Source of the DNA: Pseudomonadota bacterium
Lineage (GTDB): Bacteria; Pseudomonadota; Alphaproteobacteria; Acetobacterales; Acetobacteraceae
Direction of reading: 5' to 3'
DNA: 6,960 nucleotides
Assembly: GCA_021808185.1 (NCBI GenBank)
Contig: JAKBCB010000190.1
Span: forward strand, 1 to 6,960
A program made the translations under genes and the position numbers. Shown here one piece after another: positions 1 to 6,960 of this stretch. Position 1 is the first letter of the stretch. Each line of letters begins with the position of its first letter. The notes under the pieces were generated by a model. That model was not told the DNA's origin, searched no databases, and was given only the letters and a program-made list of their open reading frames with translations.

Positions 1-1
1 C

Positions 2-580
2 GCGCTGTCGTTCACCGCCGTCGGGCTGTTCGTGGCCACAATCGGGTTTTCGCTCGGGTTCGACGGGGAGTTCTTCCGCGTCGCCTCCGCCGTGGTCCTG
101 GCCGGGATCGGCGCGGTGCTGCTGAGCGGGGCAGCGCAGGAGCGGTTTTCCGTCGCCGCCTCCGGCCTGGGCGATGCCGGGCATCGGCTGCTCGCGCGGC
201 TGTCGCCGGCGGGATTTTCCGGGCAGTTCGTGGTGGGGCTGGTGCTGGGCGCGGTCTGGAGCCCCTGCGTCGGGCCGACGCTGGGCGCGGCCTCCGTCCT
301 GGCGGCACAGGGGGAGAACCTGGGTGCCGTGGCCGCCGTGATGCTGGCGTTCGGGCTGGGGGCGGCGCTGCCGCTGGCGGTGGTCGGCGCCCTCTCGCGT
401 GAGGCGATGCGGCGCTGGCGCGGGCGGATGCTGGGCGCGGGGCGGGGCGGCAAACTGGTGCTGGGCGCCGGCGCGCTGGCGGTGGCGGTCTTGATCCTGA
501 CCGGGGCGGATCACACACTGGAGAGTGTCGCGGTCGCCCACTCGCCCACTTGGCTGACGGATGTGACGACGCGGTTCTAG
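2..580 (+). CDS. CcdA/DsbD-family cytochrome c biogenesis membrane protein (3' part)
   Basis: This is the C-terminal part of a polytopic inner-membrane protein of the CcdA/DsbD transmembrane family. These proteins carry electrons from cytosolic thioredoxin across the membrane to extracytoplasmic thiol proteins. The reading frame is open from base 2, so the start lies left of the window. The 192 visible residues (full CcdA proteins are usually about 220-240) hold several hydrophobic segments, at about 1-20, 28-44, 75-102, 107-131 and 150-168. The diagnostic motif WSPCVGPTLG lies at visible residues 86-95. Its Cys89 matches the second of the two redox cysteines of the family's inverted-repeat fold; the first would be upstream. 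The gene ends in TAG, 13 bp before a small cysteine-rich gene on the same strand, so the two are probably co-transcribed. The specific partner (cytochrome c maturation, metal resistance or other) cannot be told from the fragment. Confidence 0.88.
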   Translation, partial: ALSFTAVGLFVATIGFSLGFDGEFFRVASAVVLAGIGAVLLSGAAQERFSVAASGLGDAGHRLLARLSPAGFSGQFVVGLVLGAVWSPCVGPTLGAASVLAAQGENLGAVAAVMLAFGLGAALPLAVVGALSREAMRRWRGRMLGAGRGGKLVLGAGALAVAVLILTGADHTLESVAVAHSPTWLTDVTTRF

Positions 581-593
581 CGCGGAGCGGCCA

Positions 594-812
594 ATGCAGC
601 CCGAACTTCAGTCCGAGATCACCTGCCCGCTCTGCGGGCATCGCAAGGTCGAGACGATGCCGACCGACGCCTGCTAGTTCTTCTACGACTGCGCCGGCTG
701 CGGCGCGGTGCTGCGGCCCAAGCCGGGAGATTGCTGCGTGTTCTGCTCGTACGGGTCGCGGCCGTGCCCGCCGGTGCAGTTGCAGGCCGGCGGGTGTTGC
801 TCGTCGGTCTGA
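594..812 (+). pseudogene. GDCCVxC-type small cysteine-rich protein gene, interrupted by an in-frame amber codon
   Basis: Read through, this frame gives a 72-codon protein with 11 cysteines. It has a zinc-ribbon-like CPLC pair at residues 11-14, Cys27, a CAGC pair at 33-36, the signature GDCCVFC at 45-51, then PCPP at 57-60 and a terminal CC pair at 68-69. This matches the small GDCCVxC family, whose function is unknown to me and which is named in databases as including selenoprotein forms. Codon 28 (675-677) is TAG. From memory, relatives have glutamine after this cysteine, so one CAG-to-TAG change would explain it. Everything else is preserved: a GGAG ribosome site 6 bases before the ATG, the frame on both sides, and a TGA stop. 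As written the product is a 27-residue peptide. It could be a fresh nonsense mutation, a sequencing error, or suppressed readthrough. Three genes here (ending at 580, 5078 and 6215) use TAG as an ordinary stop, which argues against genome-wide amber reassignment. Confidence 0.8.
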
Positions 813-820
813 CCGGCAGC

Positions 821-835
821 CGAGGAGCCGCCTCG
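821..835. repeat. short inverted repeat between convergent genes, possible weak terminator
   Basis: CGAGG and CCTCG, separated by AGCCG, sit in the 32-bp gap between the convergent GDCCVxC and methyltransferase genes. A bidirectional terminator would be expected here. The stem is only 5 bp and neither strand shows a T-run after it, so this is a weak candidate. Confidence 0.25.
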
Positions 836-844
836 TCAGGCATG

Positions 845-2026
845 TCAGGCCCGGCGCAGGCGCAGCCTGTGCAGCGCGATCCCGAGCGGGCGCGTGTCGC
901 CGCTGGCGGGGTTGACCGTTTGCGGCACAAGCGCCGTCTCCGGCCGCAGGGTCACCGAGATCGGCTGGCGCCAGCCTGTCTGGCGCGGCAGGGGCAGCGC
1001 GCGCACGCCGCGATTCTGCCCCTCGGAAAACAGCCACTCCGCCGCCACCGCGCCGTCCACGCTGACACTGGCCCGTAGCTCCGGGCGCGAAGACACCAGG
1101 GGCGCGTGGACGTCCAGTTCGAGCACGAGATCCGGCGACGCCGCATCCGCCGGGGCGAAGGTGAGGGTGTGCGCGGTGTCCACGCCCCAGATCCCCCAGG
1201 CTTCCGGCCGCGACCACCCTTCGCCGAGAGCAGCGGCGATCTGGTTGTGCGCGGGCGTGTGCCATTGGTCCAGCGCCAGGGCTTGCTTTTGCCGCAGCCA
1301 CGAGCCGTCCGGCGTCGGCGGGCGCCAGCGGCGGATCACCACGCTGCCGGCGCTGTCCGGCAACGGCACGATGCATTCCGGCTTGTCCGCGAAGAACACG
1401 TCCACCGCCTTCTCGGCCCCGTCCCATTCCATGCTGCCGTAGTCGTGCACGATCAGAAAACCGCCGGGCACCATGCGCGGATAGAAATACTCAAGCGCAC
1501 TGAGGATCGGTGCGTACAGGTCGCAGTCGATGTGGACGAGGCAATACCGCCCGTCCGGTGGCAGTTGCGCCGCCGTATCCGGGAAGAACCCCTGAATGTA
1601 GCGCGTGTTCTCCTCACCCACGCGGGCACGCACGGCGGCGAGCGAGGTATCCGCGAATTGCGTGCCGCGTCCGGCATCCGCGCCGGTGAAGTCCTTCGCG
1701 TCGAAGCCCGCGAACGTGTCGAGCAGCCAGCAGGTGCGGCCGAGCCGGCGCGCGTTGCGCGCCAGCACCGTCGCGGTCTGACCCTTGTAGACGCCGAGTT
1801 CGGCAACGTCGCCCGGCAGCCCTTCCTTGTGGATCTGGTCGAAGGCGAGCAGCAGGAACATCAGCCGCTCGCAGTCTTGCAAACGGCCGTTCTCCGCATA
1901 GGCGTCGGCGTCGCCGTAAAGGTCGATCCGTCCGCCGCGTTCGCGATAGCGCGCATAGTTGCGGCTGAGGCGCTGCGGCAGCGAGCTGCCGTAGCGCCAA
2001 GCCGGCGCGGGGCCTTGATCCGGCAT
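845..2026 (-). CDS. TylF/MycF-family class I SAM-dependent methyltransferase with C-terminal beta-rich domain
   Basis: The 393-residue product has two parts. Residues about 35-235 form a class I SAM methyltransferase of the TylF/MycF type (a metal-dependent O-methyltransferase family acting on sugars or similar hydroxyls). The SAM-binding motif AELGVYKGQTA is at 75-85, an acidic post-strand motif LLDTFAGF at 101-108, the likely metal-binding HIDCDLY at 165-171, and HDY at 194-196. Residues about 255-393 form a second, beta-rich segment with a GWSRPEAWGIWG motif at 270-281. I know similar modules from polysaccharide-associated proteins of Acetobacteraceae, so a role on a surface glycan is possible but inferred. 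The ATG at 2026 is the first in frame and is 30 bp after parC; AAGGA lies too far upstream (about 14 bases) to be a good ribosome site, so initiation may be weak or coupled. The substrate is unknown, and the genes around it are not glycan genes. Confidence 0.8.
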   Translation of the reverse strand: MPDQGPAPAWRYGSSLPQRLSRNYARYRERGGRIDLYGDADAYAENGRLQDCERLMFLLLAFDQIHKEGLPGDVAELGVYKGQTATVLARNARRLGRTCWLLDTFAGFDAKDFTGADAGRGTQFADTSLAAVRARVGEENTRYIQGFFPDTAAQLPPDGRYCLVHIDCDLYAPILSALEYFYPRMVPGGFLIVHDYGSMEWDGAEKAVDVFFADKPECIVPLPDSAGSVVIRRWRPPTPDGSWLRQKQALALDQWHTPAHNQIAAALGEGWSRPEAWGIWGVDTAHTLTFAPADAASPDLVLELDVHAPLVSSRPELRASVSVDGAVAAEWLFSEGQNRGVRALPLPRQTGWRQPISVTLRPETALVPQTVNPASGDTRPLGIALHRLRLRRA

Positions 2027-2056
2027 ATGTCGCTCTACTGTCCTTGAGGCCCGAGT

Positions 2057-4265
<2,209 letters not shown>

Positions 4266-4273
<8 letters not shown>

Positions 4274-5000
4274 TCTGGGTCTCCGCGAGCGCCGAGGCGC
4301 GGTCGTACAGCGCGAGGCGGGCCGCCGGCAACGGGCGATGCTGCAAGCCGAACGCGTCGCGCGCCAGGAAATGCCCGGTCAGGCGCAAGCCGTCGCGCCA
4401 ATCCGCCGCCGTTCCGGCCTCGTCGTGCAGCAGCAGGCGGGGCAGGGGGAGCAGGCGCGGCTTCCACTCGCCCGCGTCCGACTCGGTGACGGCACGGCCG
4501 GTGCGCGGCGAGACGAAGGCGAGCGGCGCGTTGCGGCCAGCCGGCGGGGGCGACAGGTCCAGGCCGTAGCCAAGCTCGCCGAGCAAGGCTGCCTCCCAGC
4601 GGATGATGTCGGCGAACAGCGCCGGCCCCTCGGCCAGATGGGCGAGCAGGTGCAAAAGGCCCGCGAACAGGCGTTCATGTGCCACGCGCTCCGGCAGCGC
4701 GCCCTCGGCCACGGCGCACAGGGCGCGCAGCATCGCCAGCGCCAGCGGGTCTTCCATGGCCAGCGCCGCCGCCGGGTGCACCAGTTCCGCGCTGAGGGCC
4801 CCGAGCTGCTCGGACAGCCTGCCGACCCAGCGGGCGCGCACGATATTGCCCGGCTGCCACAACGCCGCCCGCGCCCGTGAGGCGCCGCCGCGCGCGAGGC
4901 CGCGATGCACGCCGCGCGTGGGCGTCATCACGGCGGCGATGGCGTCGGCCTCGCCGTACGGTCGGACTTCCAGCACGATGGCGGCGTCGTCCCACTCCAT
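4266..5000 (-). CDS. recO: DNA repair protein RecO
   Basis: RecO works with RecR (and RecF) to load RecA on SSB-covered single-stranded DNA in gap and break repair. The 244-residue length is normal. The N-terminal OB-fold (about 1-80) opens with the family-typical pattern EWDDAAIVLEVRPYGEADAI, with TRGVHRGLARGG at 28-39. A helical part follows (about 83-148), then a C-terminal segment with LGYGLDLS at 143-150 and FVSPRTGRAV at 162-171. Alphaproteobacterial relatives usually carry a CAVTG-like motif after LDLS; here PPPAGRN stands in its place, and the protein has only one cysteine (Cys95), so no zinc site is expected. The ATG at 5000 has AGGA 7 bases upstream. The last codons overlap the parC start, and recO and parC form one transcription unit. 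Confidence 0.92.
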
Positions 5001-5030
5001 CCCGTGTTCCTATAATGTTCACGGGTGGGA
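4990..5030 (-). promoter_or_regulatory. predicted hairpin enclosing the recO ribosome site and start codon
   Basis: Read on the minus strand, CCCGTG (5025-5020) pairs with CACGGG (5006-5001). The 13-base loop contains the AGGA ribosome site of recO. An outer 5-bp pairing, TCCCA (5030-5026) with TGGGA (4994-4990), leaves the ATG in a 6-base bulge. The stems are exact, but whether the fold forms or matters for recO expression is unknown; in this GC-rich sequence short stems arise easily. Confidence 0.3.
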
Positions 5031-5077
5031 GTCGAGAGGGATGATTCTCCGGCTCTGCTTGCGGGAAGGGGCTTTTG

Positions 5078-6109
5078 CTATCCGGCGGGGGCCGCCTCGT
5101 CCCGCACCACGCGGTTGCGGCCGCTCTGCTTGGCGGCGTACAGCGCACGGTCGGCGCGGTGGACCCATTCGGCGAGCGGCTCGCCGGGGTGATAGCCGGC
5201 CACGCCGGCCGAGACGGTGATGGTGCCGATCGACTGGTGGCTGTCGCGCACCACCACGCGATGCCGCGCGAACGCCTCGCGCAGCCGGTCGCCGATGGCC
5301 GCGGCTTCGGGCAGCGGGGTGGCGGGCAACAGGATGGCGAATTCCTCGCCGCCGTAGCGCGCGGCGAAATCCCGCTCCCGCAGCCGCTCGCGCAGCGTGG
5401 CGGCGACAAGCTGGATCACCTGGTCGCCGACCAGATGGCCCCACTGGTCGTTCACGTCCTTGAAATGGTCGATGTCGATGAACAGCAACGACAGCTCCAT
5501 GCCGTCGTTCATTGCCTGCCCGGCGAGCGCCTGGATGGTCTCGTCGAAATGCCGGCGGTTGGCCAGCCCCGTCAGCCCGTCGGTCAACGCCTCGCGCCTG
5601 GTGTCGTCGAGCCGGCGTTGCAGGGTTTTCAGCAGTTCGGCGTTGCGTGCCAGTTCCGCCTCGATCTGCTCGGCGCGCACGGTCATGTCCCGCGCCTCGG
5701 TCAGCAGGCCACGAATCAGCCCCTCGATCGAGAGTTCCTTGCTGGCGAACTGGCCGGAGGCGCTGCGCACCGCGAGGCCGAAGCGGTTGGCGTCCTGCCC
5801 GGCCTCGTGCAGCAGGGCGAGCACGTCCGAGATGGTCTGCTGGATGCGCTGGGCGGTGCCGCGCAGCGCCAGATAGCCGTGCGGCTCGCCGACGAAGCGG
5901 GCGTGGATCTCCGCGAGCTTGTCGTCCTCCAGCCTGATCCGGTTGCCGAGCAGGATGTCGATAACGCGGTTGAGGTCGGGCTGGCAGCCGCGATGGTATT
6001 CGTACCAGACCGCGAAGTTGCGCGGCGTCAGGGCCAGCGCGTGCGCGCGGATCGAGCCCAGCGCCGCTTCAGCCCAATCGTTGGCCGCAGACGCGGTAGG
6101 GTCTCGCAC
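5078..6109 (-). CDS. GGDEF-domain diguanylate cyclase
   Basis: This soluble enzyme should make cyclic di-GMP from two GTP, a second messenger that controls motility and surface attachment. Numbering here counts from a GTG at 6109. The N-terminal region (about 5-130) has an FAVWYEYHRG pattern at 32-41 and no membrane segment; a predicted coiled-coil linker follows (about 140-175). The GGDEF domain begins at TDGLTGLANRR (176-186), has metal-binding IDIDHFKDVND (211-221), the active-site loop RYGGEEF (251-257), and the RxxD product-inhibition site RERD (244-247), so the enzyme looks active and feedback-controlled. Start choice: an upstream TTG (6124) keeps the frame open, but GTG at 6109 has GAGGA 5 bases before it, so I chose GTG (343 residues). 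The stop is TAG, 77 bp before recO; no clear terminator is seen in that gap, so some read-through into recO is possible. Confidence 0.9.
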   Translation of the reverse strand: MRDPTASAANDWAEAALGSIRAHALALTPRNFAVWYEYHRGCQPDLNRVIDILLGNRIRLEDDKLAEIHARFVGEPHGYLALRGTAQRIQQTISDVLALLHEAGQDANRFGLAVRSASGQFASKELSIEGLIRGLLTEARDMTVRAEQIEAELARNAELLKTLQRRLDDTRREALTDGLTGLANRRHFDETIQALAGQAMNDGMELSLLFIDIDHFKDVNDQWGHLVGDQVIQLVAATLRERLRERDFAARYGGEEFAILLPATPLPEAAAIGDRLREAFARHRVVVRDSHQSIGTITVSAGVAGYHPGEPLAEWVHRADRALYAAKQSGRNRVVRDEAAPAG

Positions 6110-6126
6110 GCGGTTCCTCGCCAAGG

Positions 6127-6165
6127 TCGGTCCCGGCGATCAGCGAACGCCGCCGCCGGGGCCGA
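6127..6165. repeat. 12-bp imperfect inverted repeat in the diguanylate cyclase leader
   Basis: TCGGTCCCGGCG (6127-6138) and CGCCGGGGCCGA (6154-6165) pair at 11 of 12 positions around a 15-base loop. The odd pair is T-G on the plus strand and A-C on the minus strand. It lies just upstream of the diguanylate cyclase ribosome site and downstream of the copZ terminator candidate. No T-run follows on either strand, so it does not look like an intrinsic terminator; a leader hairpin or a protein-binding site are possible. Confidence 0.35.
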
Positions 6166-6179
6166 TCCTTGTGCAAGCC

Positions 6180-6204
6180 AAATAATGCGCGGTTAAGCCC
6201 GCGC
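6180..6204 (-). terminator. probable intrinsic terminator of copZ
   Basis: On the minus strand, 10 bases after the copZ stop, GCGCGG (6204-6199) pairs with CCGCGC (6192-6187) around the loop GCTTAA. ATTATTT follows directly, giving a 6-bp all-GC stem with a T-rich tail. It would separate copZ from the diguanylate cyclase gene. Confidence 0.55.
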
Positions 6205-6214
6205 CCCGCTTTGG

Positions 6215-6409
6215 CTAAGCGGCGACATCGTAGCCTTCCTCGGTGATCGCCGCGCGTACGGCGGCTTCGTCCGGCGTGCCCTGCACGGTGACGCGGCCGT
6301 GGTCGAGATCGACCGCGACCGCCTCGGCGCCGGGGACGGCGCGCACGGCGCGGGTGACGGCCTTGACGCAATGCTCGCAGGTCATGCCGGTTACAGTCAG
6401 TGTCAGCAT
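6215..6409 (-). CDS. copZ: heavy-metal-associated (HMA) copper chaperone CopZ-like
   Basis: This 64-residue cytosolic protein is a single HMA domain that binds Cu(I) and passes it to a P1B-type ATPase. The metal site GMTCEHC is at residues 8-14 (Cys11, Cys14), followed by the usual ferredoxin-like pattern: a helix at about 14-23, VAVDLDHGRVTVQG at 31-44, and EEGYDVAA at the end. The length matches CopZ proteins. The ATG at 6409 has AAGGA 8 bases upstream. The frame stays open far upstream into the divergent ATPase gene, but that extension is composition-biased and lies antisense to it, so it is not coding. Its divergent neighbour is the P-type ATPase, and both promoters carry matched CueR-type operators. 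A mercury or other metal preference is not excluded by the domain alone; the operator and partner favour copper. Confidence 0.9.
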   Translation of the reverse strand: MLTLTVTGMTCEHCVKAVTRAVRAVPGAEAVAVDLDHGRVTVQGTPDEAAVRAAITEEGYDVAA

Positions 6410-6437
6410 CTTCGTGATCCTTGTCGTCGGTCCCGCG

Positions 6438-6468
6438 TAGGTGGGGCGTTCCCGCGCGGGAAGGTCAA
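6438..6468 (-). promoter_or_regulatory. CueR/HmrR-type operator-promoter for copZ
   Basis: On the minus strand the -35 box TTGACC (6468-6463) is followed by a 19-bp spacer holding most of the perfect palindrome TTCCCGCGCGGGAA (6462-6449). A long spacer with a central dyad is the hallmark of MerR-family activated promoters, and GACCTTCCC followed by GGGAA resembles CueR/HmrR copper boxes. The -10 box (CACCTA at 19 bp spacing) is poor, as expected for an activator-dependent promoter in a GC-rich genome. Transcription would start about 20 bases before the copZ ATG. Confidence 0.65.
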
Positions 6469-6492
6469 GGGGCGTGCGCGCATGGCCGGGTC

Positions 6493-6523
6493 TTGACCTT
6501 CCCATGATGGGAAGCCCCATGTG
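6493..6523 (+). promoter_or_regulatory. CueR/HmrR-type operator-promoter for the copA-like gene
   Basis: The -35 box TTGACC (6493-6498) precedes a 19-bp spacer containing most of the 17-bp dyad CTTCCCATGATGGGAAG (6498-6514; 8-bp arms around one base). It shares the 12 bases CTTGACCTTCCC with the divergent copZ promoter. The -10 is weak (CATGTG at 19 bp, or TGTGAT at 21 bp). Transcription would begin near 6530, just before the GGAGG ribosome site at 6530-6534, giving a very short leader. Confidence 0.68.
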
Positions 6524-6541
6524 ATGGCCCGGAGGCGCAAA

Positions 6542-6960
6542 ATGGACGCTCGGGTGGTTGAGACGGACGTGGCGACGCTGGATCTGGCGGTGCGCGGCAT
6601 GACCTGCGCCGCCTGCGTGCGGCGGGTGGAGCGGGCGCTGGGCAAGGTGCCCGGCGTGGAGGACGTGGCGGTGAATTTCGCCACCGAACGGGCGCGCGTG
6701 CACGTGGCCCCGGGGGTCGCGGCGGAGCGGCTGATCGCCGCCGTGCGCGATGCCGGTTACGAGGCCTCGCCGGTGCCGGACGCGGCCGAGGAAGCCGCGC
6801 GGGCCGAGCGGCTGCGCCGGCGCGATGGCTGGCATGTGCTCGCCGCCGCAGCACTGTCGGCGCCGCTGGTGCTGGGCATGGTCGCACATCTGCTGGCGCT
6901 GCCACTGCTGATGCCACCGCCCTGGGCGCAGGCGGTGCTGGCGAGCGTGGTGCAGATATG
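6542..6960 (+). CDS. copA: copper-translocating P1B-type ATPase, N-terminal part
   Basis: This is the start of a membrane pump that exports Cu(I) from the cytosol using ATP. The 139 visible residues hold one HMA metal-binding domain (about 11-77) with GMTCAAC at 19-25 (Cys22, Cys25), then a charged linker (about 80-95), then the first transmembrane helix (about 97-121) and a second hydrophobic stretch beginning near 128. The motif GYEASPVP at 72-79 after the domain is typical of CopA. The catalytic DKTG and the CPC ion site lie beyond the window edge, so the metal is judged from the neighbours: copZ and CueR-type boxes. The ATG at 6542 has GGAGG 7 bases upstream. An in-frame ATG at 6524 is less likely because it would lie before the predicted transcription start. 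The gene is cut by the window, not truncated by mutation as far as can be seen. Confidence 0.88.
   Translation, partial: MDARVVETDVATLDLAVRGMTCAACVRRVERALGKVPGVEDVAVNFATERARVHVAPGVAAERLIAAVRDAGYEASPVPDAAEEAARAERLRRRDGWHVLAAAALSAPLVLGMVAHLLALPLLMPPPWAQAVLASVVQI

Noticed and set aside
594..812. Selenocysteine explanation for the stop in the GDCCVxC gene
   Set aside because: Selenocysteine uses TGA; the codon is TAG, and the signature cysteines are all normal TGC or TGT codons.
1106..2047. A 313-codon plus-strand frame opposite the methyltransferase
   Set aside because: Arg/Val/Ala-biased shadow with no domain; the minus strand has SAM and metal motifs.
5011..5016. Perfect TATAAT on the plus strand between recO and the diguanylate cyclase
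   Set aside because: No -35 box lies at proper spacing (CGTCCC there) and no plus-strand gene follows; it falls in the loop of the recO leader hairpin.
6166..6181. TTGGC and TTGCA on the minus strand, resembling sigma-54 elements before the diguanylate cyclase
   Set aside because: The two elements are directly adjacent, whereas a sigma-54 promoter needs the GG and GC elements about 10 bases apart.
5075..6196. A 373-codon plus-strand frame opposite the diguanylate cyclase
   Set aside because: Antisense shadow; the minus strand has every GGDEF motif, and the plus product shows no recognisable domain.
6410..6889. Upstream extension of the copZ frame to 225 codons
   Set aside because: It runs through the operators and antisense to the ATPase gene, is His/Arg/Pro-rich, and the ATG at 6409 has a good ribosome site and starts exactly at the HMA domain.

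Overview
The window is very GC-rich, densely coded and has strong third-position GC bias. Together with the style of the ParC, RecO and GGDEF proteins this suggests an alphaproteobacterium, plausibly Rhodospirillales/Acetobacteraceae; that placement is inference from sequence style. No tRNA, rRNA, insertion sequence, CRISPR array or prophage gene was recognised, and there is no gene-free stretch over about 300 bases.

Layout: (1) Positions 2-812, plus strand: the 3' end of a CcdA/DsbD-type membrane thiol-transport gene, then 13 bp later a small cysteine-rich gene of the GDCCVxC type. That small gene is intact in frame and carries all its cysteines but has an in-frame amber codon at codon 28. 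(2) Positions 845-5000, minus strand, converging on the first block: an apparent recO-parC-methyltransferase run. recO and parC overlap by 8 bp. The last gene, a TylF/MycF-like SAM methyltransferase with an extra C-terminal beta-rich domain, follows parC after 30 bp. (3) Positions 5078-6109, minus strand: a soluble diguanylate cyclase (GGEEF, with an RxxD inhibitory site), 77 bp upstream of recO. (4) Positions 6215-6960: a divergent copper-resistance pair, copZ (minus) and the start of a copA-type P1B ATPase (plus, cut by the window edge). Between them lie two mirror-image CueR/HmrR-type operators, one facing each gene.

How the genes work together: block 4 is a coherent copper-response module, with a cytosolic chaperone and an efflux pump probably induced by the same MerR-family regulator, which is not in the window. 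Block 1 looks like a thiol-redox pair, and its metal link is only suspected. Block 2 is mostly housekeeping DNA repair and decatenation. The strongest oddities are the amber-interrupted GDCCVxC gene and the paired copper operators. Nothing here clearly amounts to a wholly new system.
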